From: Anabas testudineus | Taxonomy: Eukaryota; Chordata; Actinopteri; Anabantiformes; Anabantidae | Reading direction: 5' to 3' | DNA: 64,000 nt | Assembly: GCF_900324465.2 (NCBI RefSeq) | Contig: NC_046616.1 | Span: forward strand, 19,277,095-19,341,094 | In this document: positions 51,832-63,299 of the stretch, piece after piece | Layout: each line of letters opens with the position of its first letter | How positions within the stretch are numbered: the first letter of the stretch is position 1 | Program-made: the position numbers and the translations under genes | Notes under the pieces: generated by a model | The model's input: the letters and a program-made list of their open reading frames with translations, nothing else | What the model was told of the DNA's origin: nothing | Databases searched by the model: none

Positions 51832-54800
51832 TTATTGTGTTTCTACTGATGGACAGATCTCAACACAGCTGTCAGTGATTCGAAGCCCGTACCATCCTCC
51901 CCAGTACTTTGACTTGTCTCTCCCATGAGTAAATCGGATGTATCTCACTCCTGGTCCATAATTCTGGAAAACATGGGTCATCTGAAAAATAAAAAGAATC
52001 ATTACTTCTGAACTTGCCACTGGGCTCTTTGCCTCCTCTGAACGTCACTGTAATGATAAACGCCTCACACTTTGTACTAACCTGATGCCATATCCCAATG
52101 TTCCACGGCCCAAAGACAATCGTTTCAGGAGCAAAGGTGTGGACGGGCTTCTTTTTTTGATTCAGCAACTCTACACAGATCTCATACTGACTGGGACAGT
52201 CCCACCGTGGTGCATACCTAATATTATAACACAGACACACAAATGAGCATTTAGATGAGAGTTCAGTAATTACAGAGCCTCTAAGTATTCTGCCCCCTTG
52301 GAAATGTTTACAACAGTGAATCATAATATTCAAAACAAAATCAGGTTGATTAATCAGACTTTTTTTTTACATCAATTAACAGGAAAAGACTCTGATATTA
52401 CAAGTATTATAAGTATCATTTAATTAAAAACATAAAACTGAAAATAAGTGAAAGTAAATCTAAATATCAATAAAAATTAATTGAACTCAATTTAAACTGA
52501 ACAACCTGACAAACAAAGATAACAGAAGATACAGGGACGGTACTTTAGTGGGGACAGGTGTAACTAACCTCTCTCCTCTTTATGCTCATTCATATGCAGT
52601 AACGTGTTACTACTGGTTCCTCCACAGAGCTACTGAAGTAGACATTTTGGGGGAAAACTTGTCACTATCACTGAGCACTTTGTGATAAAAGTCATCTGTT
52701 AAGTGCCACAAACGTTTCTGTCCTGATAAACTCTATCCACTACTGTAAAAAGTGAAAACTTCCAACTGGCTGTTTACTTCATGTAGGGACTGAAGGTGCA
52801 GCCATGAGCTACTTCCTCATTTTTTTGTCTCCACGTCAGCAACAGAAGTGGCTGGAAAAATGATATTTTCAGGTTGTCCATGTGTCTGTCCCATTTATGT
52901 GGAAAAGCGAGCTCAAGAATACCTTGAGGGAATTTCTTTAAATTTGGTCCAAATGTCCTCATTTATAAAAACCATACTGCACTTCTGCTTATAGATCTTT
53001 CTAGTTCTTAAACACTACGCCTTAAATTGTCATTATATTGTATTTTCTACCATTTTTAAAAATCAGTACTCCTATATGTTGTTATTGGCAACAGATATTA
53101 TTGTTTTACTCCACTGTGCTCATGTTTGTTGTTCTTACCAGTCAGATATTTTGATGTCTGGCTGGAAGTGATCCATAAATTCTGGGTTGTAACCTTCTCT
53201 CTCCAAATCTATGAGCTGTGACTTCTTGCAAAAACTGTAGAAAAAAGAAAATATTTAAATCCTACATTAAAAAATACACTATTCTAATAATAATATGAAA
53301 CCACAGAGTAAATGCTGTGTTTTCTGAGACTTTCCTGGTGAATACTCACTAATATGAGTTTGAGGATTTATCATAAACTTTTTCCAATATCTTCCAACCC
53401 AGAAGTTGATCTACAAAAACATGGAGATTATGAGAGAAATTATTTGATGTTCAGCAAGAAGACTATAAAACACCAGCTTTGATGTTATTAAAGATATTAA
53501 ACGTTTGTGAGCTTCTTACCTTCTTCTCTTGGATTCTTCAGAAGGTTTCTTCTCTTCTTGCACAAGAAGTAAAACAACCTCCAGTCTTTGGGTGTTCTGG
53601 AAACATCCCGCAGGTGATATCTTTCTCTTCTGCACCTTTCAGTCCACAAATACTCACTGTCAGCCACTTCTTTCCACTGACGACACACCAGCCGACAGGT
53701 ACAGACTACCTCCTTAGGAGGAAGATTCAGGAAGAGCTTCTCCAGGATCTCCATAGGAACAGAGAACCACTGTAGACAACAACAAGTCCACACATTAGCT
53801 GAAGATCTGAATAATCAGTTCTCTTTTTCAACACTGCTTAACCCCAGCATGTGAACTACCCCACATCAACCTTTCATCTCATTTACACAAACCGGAAATA
53901 AAAGTCTTTAAATATACGCATTATATTAAGTATTAAAATGCCAAGAAGTTGCACATATCATACAAAGCTGTGGAGGAGCTTTGAGGCCCCCGTGTCCATT
54001 TGAGCACCGTGGAAGACAAATGCATATGGCGGGGCCTTTTAACATTTAAGAGGGAGACAGGAGTCACATTACAGATATCTGAAATGTATTTCTGAGTAGT
54101 CAAAACTCTAATTGAAGATATCCACAACTACATTTTGACTAGTCTCAATTCCAATTAAAGATATCTTTAATTGGCCACATTTAAAAGATATCTCAATTAC
54201 TTTTTTGATTATCGCAAACTAGGATATTACCTATTAGTCATAATTCAATTGTAGATTACTTTAATTGTGGTTTTGACTAGTCAAAACAATATAGACATCC
54301 TGTATAGGTATTTACAGACACCGTTTAAACATAAAACGGTTAGATTGACTATATATAATTGCATTTTAGATATATAAAATAGCATTTAAACAAGTCAAAA
54401 TTACAATATGACTAGTCAAAAGTATAATTCAAGATATCCACAACTGTATTCCGACTGGCAAGAATTACTGTTTAAGATATCTACAATTACAATTTGACTA
54501 GTCACAATTCCAGATATGTCGGTGACGTCAGTCACGTGATTTTTAGACATCCAAAATTACGTCATATCGTCACACGCTCCGATTTAGCATTTATTAGATA
54601 TCTGTAATGTATTTCTGACTAATCAAAATGTAGTTGTGGATATCTTCAATTAGAGTTTTTACTAGTCAGAAATACATTACAGATATTTGTAATGTGAACT
54701 CTTTTGGTCCAGAAAATGCTCAATCGGCGCAATGGCATTGGTGACGTCATTTCTGATATCTGCAAAGGAATTGTGACTAGTCAAAATGTAATTGTAGATA

Positions 54801-55303
54801 TCTTCAATTATAATTTTTTCTAGTCGTATTATAATTTCAAATAGTCAAAATACTATTTTAGACACGCTAAATGTGATCATGGATATTCACTTTAAAACAC
54901 TTAAATGTTAAAAGGACCTGACATTTATGCATTCGTTGGACAAACTGATGGCAGCTCACTAAATACTGCCTGAAACAGACTGATGTCAGCAGCAACAGTG
55001 AAGAAGCTGCTCCACGACGCTAGTTTCAAAGACAAAGCCACGTCCCAGACTGGTCAATAAAAACCAGGACCGAGCAAAAGAACTGAGACAGACTGGGGGG
55101 AAAGGGTGTTATGGACAGGCCTATTTAGGGTCATGGTGGGGCTTCTTGAAACTCTTCCAGCAGTTCCTCTACTTCCATGTTGGATAATGATTTACCCTTG
55201 ATGCCGCTGTCTCTGTCTCAGACGCCGCTGTCTCTGTCTCAGACGCCGCTGTCTCTGTCTCAGACGCCGCTGTCCTGCTTGAGGAGCTGGAAGTTCCCCC
55301 CAT
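51832..55303 (-). CDS. F-box gene 6 (FBXO2/6/44 family), MGGT type, short FBA
   Basis: Exons 5' to 3': 55303-55196, 53769-53520, 53410-53350, 53234-53139, 52217-52082, 51981-51832; 266 residues. It is the block partner of gene 3 and shares the 61-nt exon 3 and the loop GRDKSKYWGGWYG. Exon 1 has three ETETAAS units against two in gene 3. Exon 2 differs from gene 3 at several sites (WFSVPMEILEK, LPPKEV, EVADS, RRERYH), some of which match other array members. Intron 1 carries the complete 900-bp TIR element. The very high identity to gene 3 over introns points to a recent duplication. Confidence 0.83.
54026..54926. mobile_element. complete 900-bp TIR element (gene 6 intron 1)
   Basis: Flanked by ATGCAT at 54,020-54,025 and 54,927-54,932. 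Inverted ends and palindromic GATATC/ACTAGT modules as in gene 3, with a few base changes. Confidence 0.7.
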
Positions 55304-55414
55304 AGCTTTTTTCCTTTTCATTCCCGGGACGAACCAGGCCACCTGAGGGAAACAGCCGACAGCGTCCAGCCGCTGATCCTCCCTCGACGAGTTATTAGTC
55401 CATGTGTGTCCTGC

Positions 55415-55420
55415 TTTATA
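55415..55420 (-). promoter_or_regulatory. TATA box, gene 6
   Basis: TATAAA on the minus strand about 112 bp upstream of the MGGT start. The extra distance comes from a short insertion (CGTCCAGCCGCTG) near 55,363-55,375. Confidence 0.6.
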
Positions 55421-56045
55421 AAGCTGCGGTTCTGTTCAAACAAAAGCGAGGAAACTAACAAACAACCGACTGTTTCACTTTAGGACTCAGTGTTTTCCTG
55501 ACTTCCCGGTCGCCGCAGCGTCATCACGTCGTGCGTAAAGTCGCAGCGTCGCCGTGTGAGCTGCAGATCTCCACGTTAAAGACGGTGTTCAGCAGAGAGC
55601 ACTGCCTAAATGCTTCTATAACACACATGTGCAGTGATAATATGCAATAACCATAAAATAAACACACATTTGTTACTTATACATTTGATACTATGTCCTG
55701 AAACAGGCCATTTTTAAAGACATTCATTCTTTACCAGAATTAGAAGACTTCAATAAATGTTTGATCTCCGGTGAAACTCGTTCCTCACTCACAAACTGTC
55801 AAGCAATTCACTGACATCAAGTTTGTGTTCATTTAGACATGTTAGAACAAGCATGTTCCAACTTTTACATTGTGCTGTACAGTGGTTTAACAGATGATCT
55901 TCATGGCACACTGTTGTTAGAAAGCTAAAATTTATTGGAGCCTTTTAAAAAACATTTCTTTAACATGTAAAATGACTGCAGATTATAAAGGCAAATATAA
56001 CTTTAAGGCACAATCAGGAAGGAGGATTTGATGAATCCCAAACAG

Positions 56046-59000
56046 TTATTGTGTTTCTACTGATGGACAGATCTCAACACAGCTGTCAGTGATTCGAATT
56101 CCAGAGACATCTCCCCAGTACGATGCGTCTCTCCCTCCATGAGTAAATCGGATGTATCTCACTCCTGGTCCATAATTCTGGAAAACATGGGTCATCTGAA
56201 AAATAAAAAGAATCATTACGTCTGAAGTTACCACTGGGCTCTTTGCCTCCTCTGAACGCTATTATATTGATAAACGCCACACTTTGTACAAACCTGATTC
56301 CATTTCGCACTGTTGTCCACCCAAGCGAAAACCGCTTTAGGAGCAAAGGTGTGGACGGGCTCCTTATTTTGATTCAGCAACTCTACACAGATCTCATAGT
56401 GACTGCTATTTTCCCACTGTGGGTCATACCTAATATTATAACACAGACACACAAATGAGCATTTAGATGAGAGTTCAGTAATTACAGAGCCTCTAAGTAT
56501 TCTGCCCCCTTGGAAATGTTTACAACAGTGAATCTTAATATTCAAAACAAAATCAGGTTGATTAATCAGACTTTTTTTTTAAACATCAATTAACAGGAAA
56601 AGACTCTTATATTACAAGTATTATATAATTTGATCTAAATTAATTCTTCTTCTTTCTGCTTTTCCCATCAGGGGTCGCCACAGCGAATCATCCTTTTCCA
56701 CCTCACTCTGTCACGGACATCTTCTACCCTAACACTAGCCGACCTCATGTCCTCTGTTATAACATCCATATATCTCCTCCTTGGTCGTCCTCTTGCCCTC
56801 CTGCCTGGCAGCTCCATCTCCAACATCCTTCTACCAATATACTCACTATCCCTCCTCTGAACATGTCCGAACCATCTCAGTCTGGCCTCTCTGACTTTGT
56901 CGCTAACACAGGCAACGTGAGCCGTCCCTCTGATGTACTCGTTCCTTATTCTGTCTAACCTGGTCACTCCTAAGGAGAACCTCAACATCTTCATCTCTGC
57001 TACCTCCATCTCAGCCTCTTGTCTCTTTCTCACTGCTACCGTCTCTAACCCATAGAGCAGAGCTGGTCTCACCACTATCTTGTAGACCTTTCCTTTGAGT
57101 CTTGCTGACACTCTTCTGTCACACAACACTCCTGACACTTTCCTCCACCCGCTCCAACCTGCCTGCACTCGCCTCTTCACCTCTTTTCCACACTCTCCAT
57201 CACACTGAACTGTTGACCCCAAGTACTTAAACTCCTGCACCTTCTTCACCTCAGCCCCCTGTAACCATTTCTACCTTGATCCCTCTCGTTCAGACACATG
57301 TATTCTGTCTTACTACGACTGACCTTCATGCCTCTTCTTTCCAGAGCAAACCTCCACCTTTCCAGCTGTTCCTCCACCTGCTCTCTACTCTCACTGCAAA
57401 TCACAATGTCATCCGCAAACATCATTGTCCAGGGTGATTCCTGTCTGACCTCATCTGTCAGCCTGTCCATCAACATAGCAAACAAGAAGGGACTCAAAGC
57501 TGATCCTTGGTGTAGTCCCACCTCCACCTTGAACTCCTCTGTCTGACCTACAGCACATCTCACCACCGTCATACTTCTCTCATACATGTCCTGAACTAGT
57601 CTGACGTACTTCTCTGCCACTCCCGACGACCTCATACAGTACCACAGCTCCTCCCTCGGCACCCTGTCATACGCCTTCTCTAAATCTACGAAGACACAAT
57701 GCAGCTCCTTCTGACCATCTCTGTACTTTTCCATCAACATTCTCAAAGCAAAAATGGCATCAGTGGTGCTCTTACGGGGCATGAAACCATACTGCTGCTC
57801 ACAAATCTCCACCTTCTTCCTAAGCCTGGCTTCCACTACTCTTTTCCACAGCTTCATTGTGTGGCTCATCAACTTTATTCCTCTATAGTTGCTGCAGTTC
57901 TGCGTGTCACCCTTGTTCTTAAAGATCGGAACCAGAACGCTTCTCCTCCATTCCTCAGGCATCTTCTCACTCTCTAGAATCCTATTGAACAAACTGGTTA
58001 AAAACTCCACTGCTGTCTCTCCTAAGCACTTCCACACCTCCACAGGTACGTCATCAGGACCAACAGCCTTTCCACTCTTCATCCTTTTCAGAGCCTTCCT
58101 AACCTCATCCTTTCCAATCTCTTCTATTTCCTGCTCCACAACATCAACATCTTCCTCCCTTCTTTCCCTGTCATTTTCCTCATTCATCAGCTCCTCAAAA
58201 TACTCCTTCCATCTTTTCTGCACACTCTCCTGGGTTGTTAGTACCTTTCCATCTCTGTCCTTAATCACCCTTACCTGTTGCACATCCTTCCCATCTCTAT
58301 CTCTCTGTCTGGCTAGCCTGTACAAGTCCTTCTCTCCTTCCTTTGTGTCTAACCTGTCATACAGCTCATCGTACGCTTTCTGTTTGGCCTTTGCCACCTC
58401 CCTCTTCACTCTACGCTGCGCTTCCTTGTACTCCTGTCTACTTTCCTCAGTCCTTTCTACATCACACTTCCTTCTAGCTAACCTCTTCCTCTGGATGCAT
58501 TCCTGTACTTCCTCATTCCACCACCAAGTGTCTTTACCTTCTTTCCTCTTTCCAGATGACACACCTAGCACCTTCCTACCCGTTTCCCTGATAACCTCTG
58601 CTGTAGTTTCCCAGTCATCTGGAAGCTCATCCTGACCACCAAGAACCTGTCTCAACGTCTGTCTGAATTCCTCACAAGTTTCTTCATTCTTTAACTTCCA
58701 CCACTTGGTCTTCTTTTCAGTCTTCCCTCTCTTCTTCTTCCTGACCTCCAGAGTCATCTTACACACCACCATGCGGTGCTGTCTGGCTACACTCTCTCCT
58801 ACCACCACTTTGCAGTCACTAACCTCTCTCAAATGACCTCGTCTACATAGGATGTAGTCCACCTGTGTACTCCTACCTCCACTTCTGTATGTCACTCTAT
58901 GTTCCTCTCGCTTCTGGAAGTAGGTGTTGACTACAGCCATTTCCATCCTCTTAGCAAAGTCCACCACCATCTGTCCTTCCAGATTCCTTTCTTTTACACC

Positions 59001-62000
59001 AAACCTGCCCATCACCTCCTCATCACATCTGTTGCTCTCACCAACATGCCCATTGAAGTCTGCTCCAACAACAACTCTCTCTCCTCTGGGGATACTCTCT
59101 ATGACCTCATCAAACTCACTCCAGAATCTCTCCTTCTCTTCTAACTCACAGCCAACCTGTGGCACATACCCACTGACTACATTCACCATCACCCCTTCAA
59201 TTTCTAGCTTTATGCTCATCACCCTGTCTGAGACTCTTTTCACCTCTAGAACACTGTTTACAAACTCCCCCTTCAGGATCACTCCTACCCCGTTTCTCTT
59301 CCTATCCACACCATGGTAGAACAGTTTGTATCCTCCTCCAATGCTACGTGCCTTGCTGCCCTTCCACCTTGTCTCCTGCACACACAGTACATCTACCTTC
59401 CTTTTCTCCATCATGTCTGCCAGCTCTCTGCCTTTCCCTGTCATTGTACCAACGTTAAGAGTCCCTATTCTCAAATCTATGTTCCTGCCTTTTCCCTTCT
59501 CTCTCTGACCACGAACCCTTCTGCCTCCCCTCTTTCTTCGACCAACAGTAGTCAAATTTCCCCTGACACCCTGTAGGTTAACAGCATCGGTGGCGGTCGT
59601 TGTTAACCCGGGCCTCGACCGATCCGGTATGAAAGTCTTGTGGATGATTCGCATGGTTATTTTGGCAATTTTTACGCTGGATGCCCTTCCTGACGCAACC
59701 CTCTCTATTTATCCGGGCTTGGGACCGGCACAGAAATCACTGGCTTGCAACCCCTGTGGCTAGATTTGATCTAAATTAATTAAAAACATAAAACTGAAAA
59801 TAAGTGAAAGTAAATGTAAATATTAATAAAAATTAATTGAACTCAATTTAAAATTTCAAAGAGTGGCAAATAAAAAAAAAAGTCATATAACATCTCAGAG
59901 TTGGCCAAAAGGCATGTGAGAGACTTTTAAGTCTACTGGAAAAAGGTTCTATTCAAATCCTGCACATCACCATAAACATACTGTAACTACCACCGCTGTG
60001 AAGCGTTGTGGGGGGCATTGTCCCAAGAGGCCAAAAAATAAACTGTAGCTTTATTATTTAGCCCAATGTAGCTGTACATGAGGCAGAATCTGACAGTGGA
60101 AAAGATGAACAACCTGACAAACAAAGACAACAGAAGATACAGGGACGGTACTTTAGTGGGGACAGGTGTAACTAACCTCTCTCCTCTTTATGCTCATTCA
60201 TATGCAGTAACGTGTTACTACTGGTTCATCCACAGAGCTACTGAAGTAGACATTTTGGGGGAAAACGTGTCACTATCACTGGGCACTTTGTGATAAAAGT
60301 CATCTGTTAAGTACCACAAAGGTTTCTGTCCTGATAAACTCTATCCACTACTGTAGAAAGTGAAAACTTCCAACTGGCTGTTTACTTCATGTAGGGACTG
60401 AAGGTGCAGCCATGAGCTACTTCCTCATTTTTTTGTCTCCACGTCAGCAACAGAAGTGGCTGGAAAAATGATATTTTCAGTTTGTCCATGTGTCTGTCCC
60501 ATTTATGTGGACAAGCGAGCTCAAGAATACCTTGAGGGAATTTCTTCACATTTGGTCCAAATGTCCTCATTTATAAAAACCATACTGCACTTCTGCTTAT
60601 AGATCTTTCTAGTTCTTAAACACTATGCCTTATATTGTCATTACATTGTATTTACTACCATTTTTAAAAAATCAGTACTCCTATATGTTGTTATTGGCAA
60701 CAGATATTATTGTTTTACTCCACTGTGCTCAAGTTTGTTGTTCTTACCAGTCAGATATTTTGATGTCTGGCTGGAAGTGATCCATAAATTCTGGGTTGTA
60801 ACCTTCTCTCTCCAAATCTATGAGCTGTGACTTCTTGCACATTCTGTAGAAAAGAGAAAATATTTAAATCCTACATTAAAAAATACACTTTTCTAATAAT
60901 AATATGAAACCACAGAGTAAATCCTCTGTTTTCTGAGACTTTCCTGGTGAATACTCACTGACATGCGGTGACAAAGTTCTTCTGGACTCTCTCATCTGGA
61001 TGTGGTACCCTAACATCTTCTACTTTCCATTTATCATAACCAGTTTCCAATATCTGCCAATCCTGAAATTGATCTATAAAAACATGGAGATTATAAGAGA
61101 AATTATTTGATGTTCAGCAAGTAAACTATAAAACACCAGCTTTGATTTTATTAAAGATATTAAACGTTTCTGAGCTTCTTACCTTCTGCTCTTGGATTCT
61201 TCAGAAGGTTTCTTCTCTTCTTGCACAAGAAGTAAAACAACCTCCAGTCTTTGGGTGTTCTGGAAACATCCCGCAGGTGATATCTTTCTCTTCTGCACCT
61301 TTCCCTCCACAAATACTCACTGTCAGCCACTTCTTTCCACTGACGACACACCAGCCGACAGGTACAGACTACCTCCTCAGGAGGAAGATTCAGGAAGAGC
61401 TCCTCCAGGATCTCCAGAGGAACAGAGAACAACTGTAGACAACAACAAGTCCACACATTAGCTGAAGATCTGAATAATCAGTTCTCTTTTTCAACACTGC
61501 TTAACCCCAGCATGTGAACTACCCCACATCAACCTTTCATCTCATTTACACAAACCGGAAATACAGGTTGTTAGAAACATGTGATCTAAGCTCAGGTTGT
61601 TGGTCAGTTATAGTTTTGTGTTCTTACTTTTATTATAACACAACAATTAAACTTTTCATGCCTGTGTACACTGACTACAGTGAATCCACCGTCTGTCAAA
61701 CAGAAACTAGTGTTAAATATAGAAAGTGAAAGTATTTAAATGAATTAAAGCTGGAACATTTGATCACATTTGCTCTTGTACAGCTCGTGTTACTAGAAAC
61801 GTGCATCCATCTCAACTAAACTACAGCAGCGAGTTGTCTTAAATATCTTATTATTAACACATTATTCCTGCTGAGGTCTGCTGGAGCTCGTCATAGGCAC
61901 AGATGCTAAATATGAACATGAAACGTGCACAGTCACATTTCAGCCGACAGTCATTACAAGTAGGTTATAATCCACGATAACAATACAATCGATCAGTATT

Positions 62001-62063
62001 TACACAGTATGATGTGAAGTGTGACAGACTTACACCGGACTGTACAGTAGCTGAAGACGTCAT
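56046..62063 (-). CDS. F-box gene 7 (FBXO2/6/44 family), MTSS type
   Basis: Exons 5' to 3': 62063-62034, 61432-61183, 61073-60959, 60843-60748, 56429-56294, 56195-56046; 258 residues. It is the block partner of gene 4 with the same MTSSATVQSG first exon. Exon 3 reads DQFQDWQILETGYDKWKVED, partly like gene 1. Exon 5 is YDPQWENSSHYEICVELLNQ and the loop reads RDASYWGDVSG. Intron 5 is 98 nt; the other six copies have 100 nt. Intron 4 is 4.3 kb because of a complete RTE-clade LINE in the same orientation. The splice sites are intact, so splicing across the LINE is expected. Confidence 0.86.
56646..59763 (-). mobile_element. near-intact RTE-clade LINE (3.1 kb)
   Basis: Inserted in gene 7 intron 4 and flanked by an 18-bp target duplication (ATTTGATCTAAATTAATT) at 56,628-56,645 and 59,764-59,781. 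The homologous site in gene 4 is empty. The main frame (59,654-57,246, 802 codons) starts with an AP endonuclease: TLNVGTMTGKG, the catalytic-Glu motif CVQETRWKG, GADFNGHVG, QVDYILCRRG and VARQHRMV. A reverse transcriptase follows: GPDDVPVEVWK, VDLEKAYDRVP, GLHQGSALSPFLF and FADDIVI near residue 746. One frame change at about 57,250-57,290 moves the last 190 codons (FKYLGSTV... GRPRRRYMDV) to another frame. The 5' leader and the short A/G-rich 3' end (AGAAAGAAGAAG) are present, so the copy is full length. The abundance of this family in fish suggests recent activity. Confidence 0.9.
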
Positions 62064-62536
62064 TCCGCCAGATGTTAGATTATCTATGGCTTCATTTATA
62101 ATTCAAACACGGAAGTAGAAATTGTACTTCAACAAAAAACTGTGAATATACAAAGTGAACCAAAAGAAACTAGCGAGTTAAGACTTTAAAACAGTTCCCC
62201 TCATGGAAGAGCTGCTGATGGTTTTTATAAATCTTTAAATACTCTGTCTGGAAGCTCCGTACTTTCTTAAACGTCATCTCTCCACGTCGCTTGTTATTCA
62301 CTGCAGGACACCCAGGCCGGGCGGGCGGATCTAAACGCTGCATAAACTCAGCAAAGGTAGGCTGCTGGTCAGCGGAGACGTACTGTGTACTTTCACCCTA
62401 ATACATTTAACTGAAAAAATCAAATTAAGACAGTCTCACATTTACGGGACAGGCTGCTGGTTTGCTGCTAACTCCGCCCAACAGCGTGAGTTCCGGCGTA
62501 CGCCGTGTGTTTTAACATATCTACACTTATCTGACT
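62064..62536 (-). promoter_or_regulatory. upstream region of MTSS-type gene 7
   Basis: Almost identical to 47,103-47,577, including the GC-rich patch and the open 83-codon frame. The two copies part at about 62,536 (ctgactggg versus ctgacgggg and unrelated sequence beyond), which marks the block end. Confidence 0.5.
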
Positions 62537-62859
62537 GGGAACTACCTTTACAGTTTAAAAGCTCATTGTTTGTTTTTGTTTTGAAGGAAATAACAAACAC
62601 TCAATAAAACAGCAAAAAACAAAAAACAAATACACACATACAGTATTTCTATCGTTGGAGTATTTCTGCTTTATTCTGTGTTATCTTTGTAGTTTTAACC
62701 ATCATGCTCACAAAGGAATAGCTGAGTTTTGATAAGAGCATTGCTACACTGACGTGCAAGAGAAAACAAACACAAAAGTCAAATGATCACCTTGCAAACA
62801 AGCCAGTGTTATGCTTGATACAACTGATGGCCACAACTGAATAAGTCCTTCATGATGAC

Positions 62860-63180
62860 GAGTCAGATATTTTGATGTCTGGCTGGAAGTGATTCATAAA
62901 TGCTGGGTTGTAACCTTCCTTCTCCAGATCGATCAGCTGTGACTTCCTGCACATTCTGCAGAAAACAGAGAAAAACATTTAGCTGGTCCCACAATATGAA
63001 TGTAACTGCTGTTTGGTTTTCTGGACCACTGCTGGTGAACACTCAGTAGTAAGAGGTGGTAAAGTTTTCTAGACTAAGAACTGCCCGTTGATTTTCCCCA
63101 TTCTCCAAAATGTGACCTGAGCAGGAGGAAAATTCAGGAAGAGCTTCTTCTGGATCTCCAGAGGGTGATGAGGGGGGAAC
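62860..63180 (-). pseudogene. relic of an eighth F-box gene
   Basis: Pieces of exons 2, 3 and 4 lie within 320 bp in the right order. Exon 4 (62,955-about 62,860) reads like MCRKSQLIDLEKEGYNPAFM and has a good acceptor, but its donor is lost: GACTG|GT has become GACTCGT. An exon 3 remnant (about 63,120-63,046) gives NFTTSYY. An exon 2 remnant (about 63,180-63,121) gives PLEIQKKLFLNFPP without the rest of the F-box. No exon 5 or 6 lies downstream. It is more diverged than genes 1-7, so it may be the oldest member here. Confidence 0.8.
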
Positions 63181-63299
63181 TGACAAGAACAAAAAGGACA
63201 CAGGTTAACTCTGAATACGTTTAGTTGAATAATATAATTTCAATCTAACTATGTAGTATCAGCATTAGGTGCACAGCTATTGAACAAAGTGTGTGTGTA

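Noticed and set aside
57289-59650. Long plus-strand frames such as 57,889-58,635 (248 codons)
   Set aside because: They are antisense shadows of the RTE LINE coding frame, rich in Ser/Leu/Thr as expected for the reverse of a charged protein.
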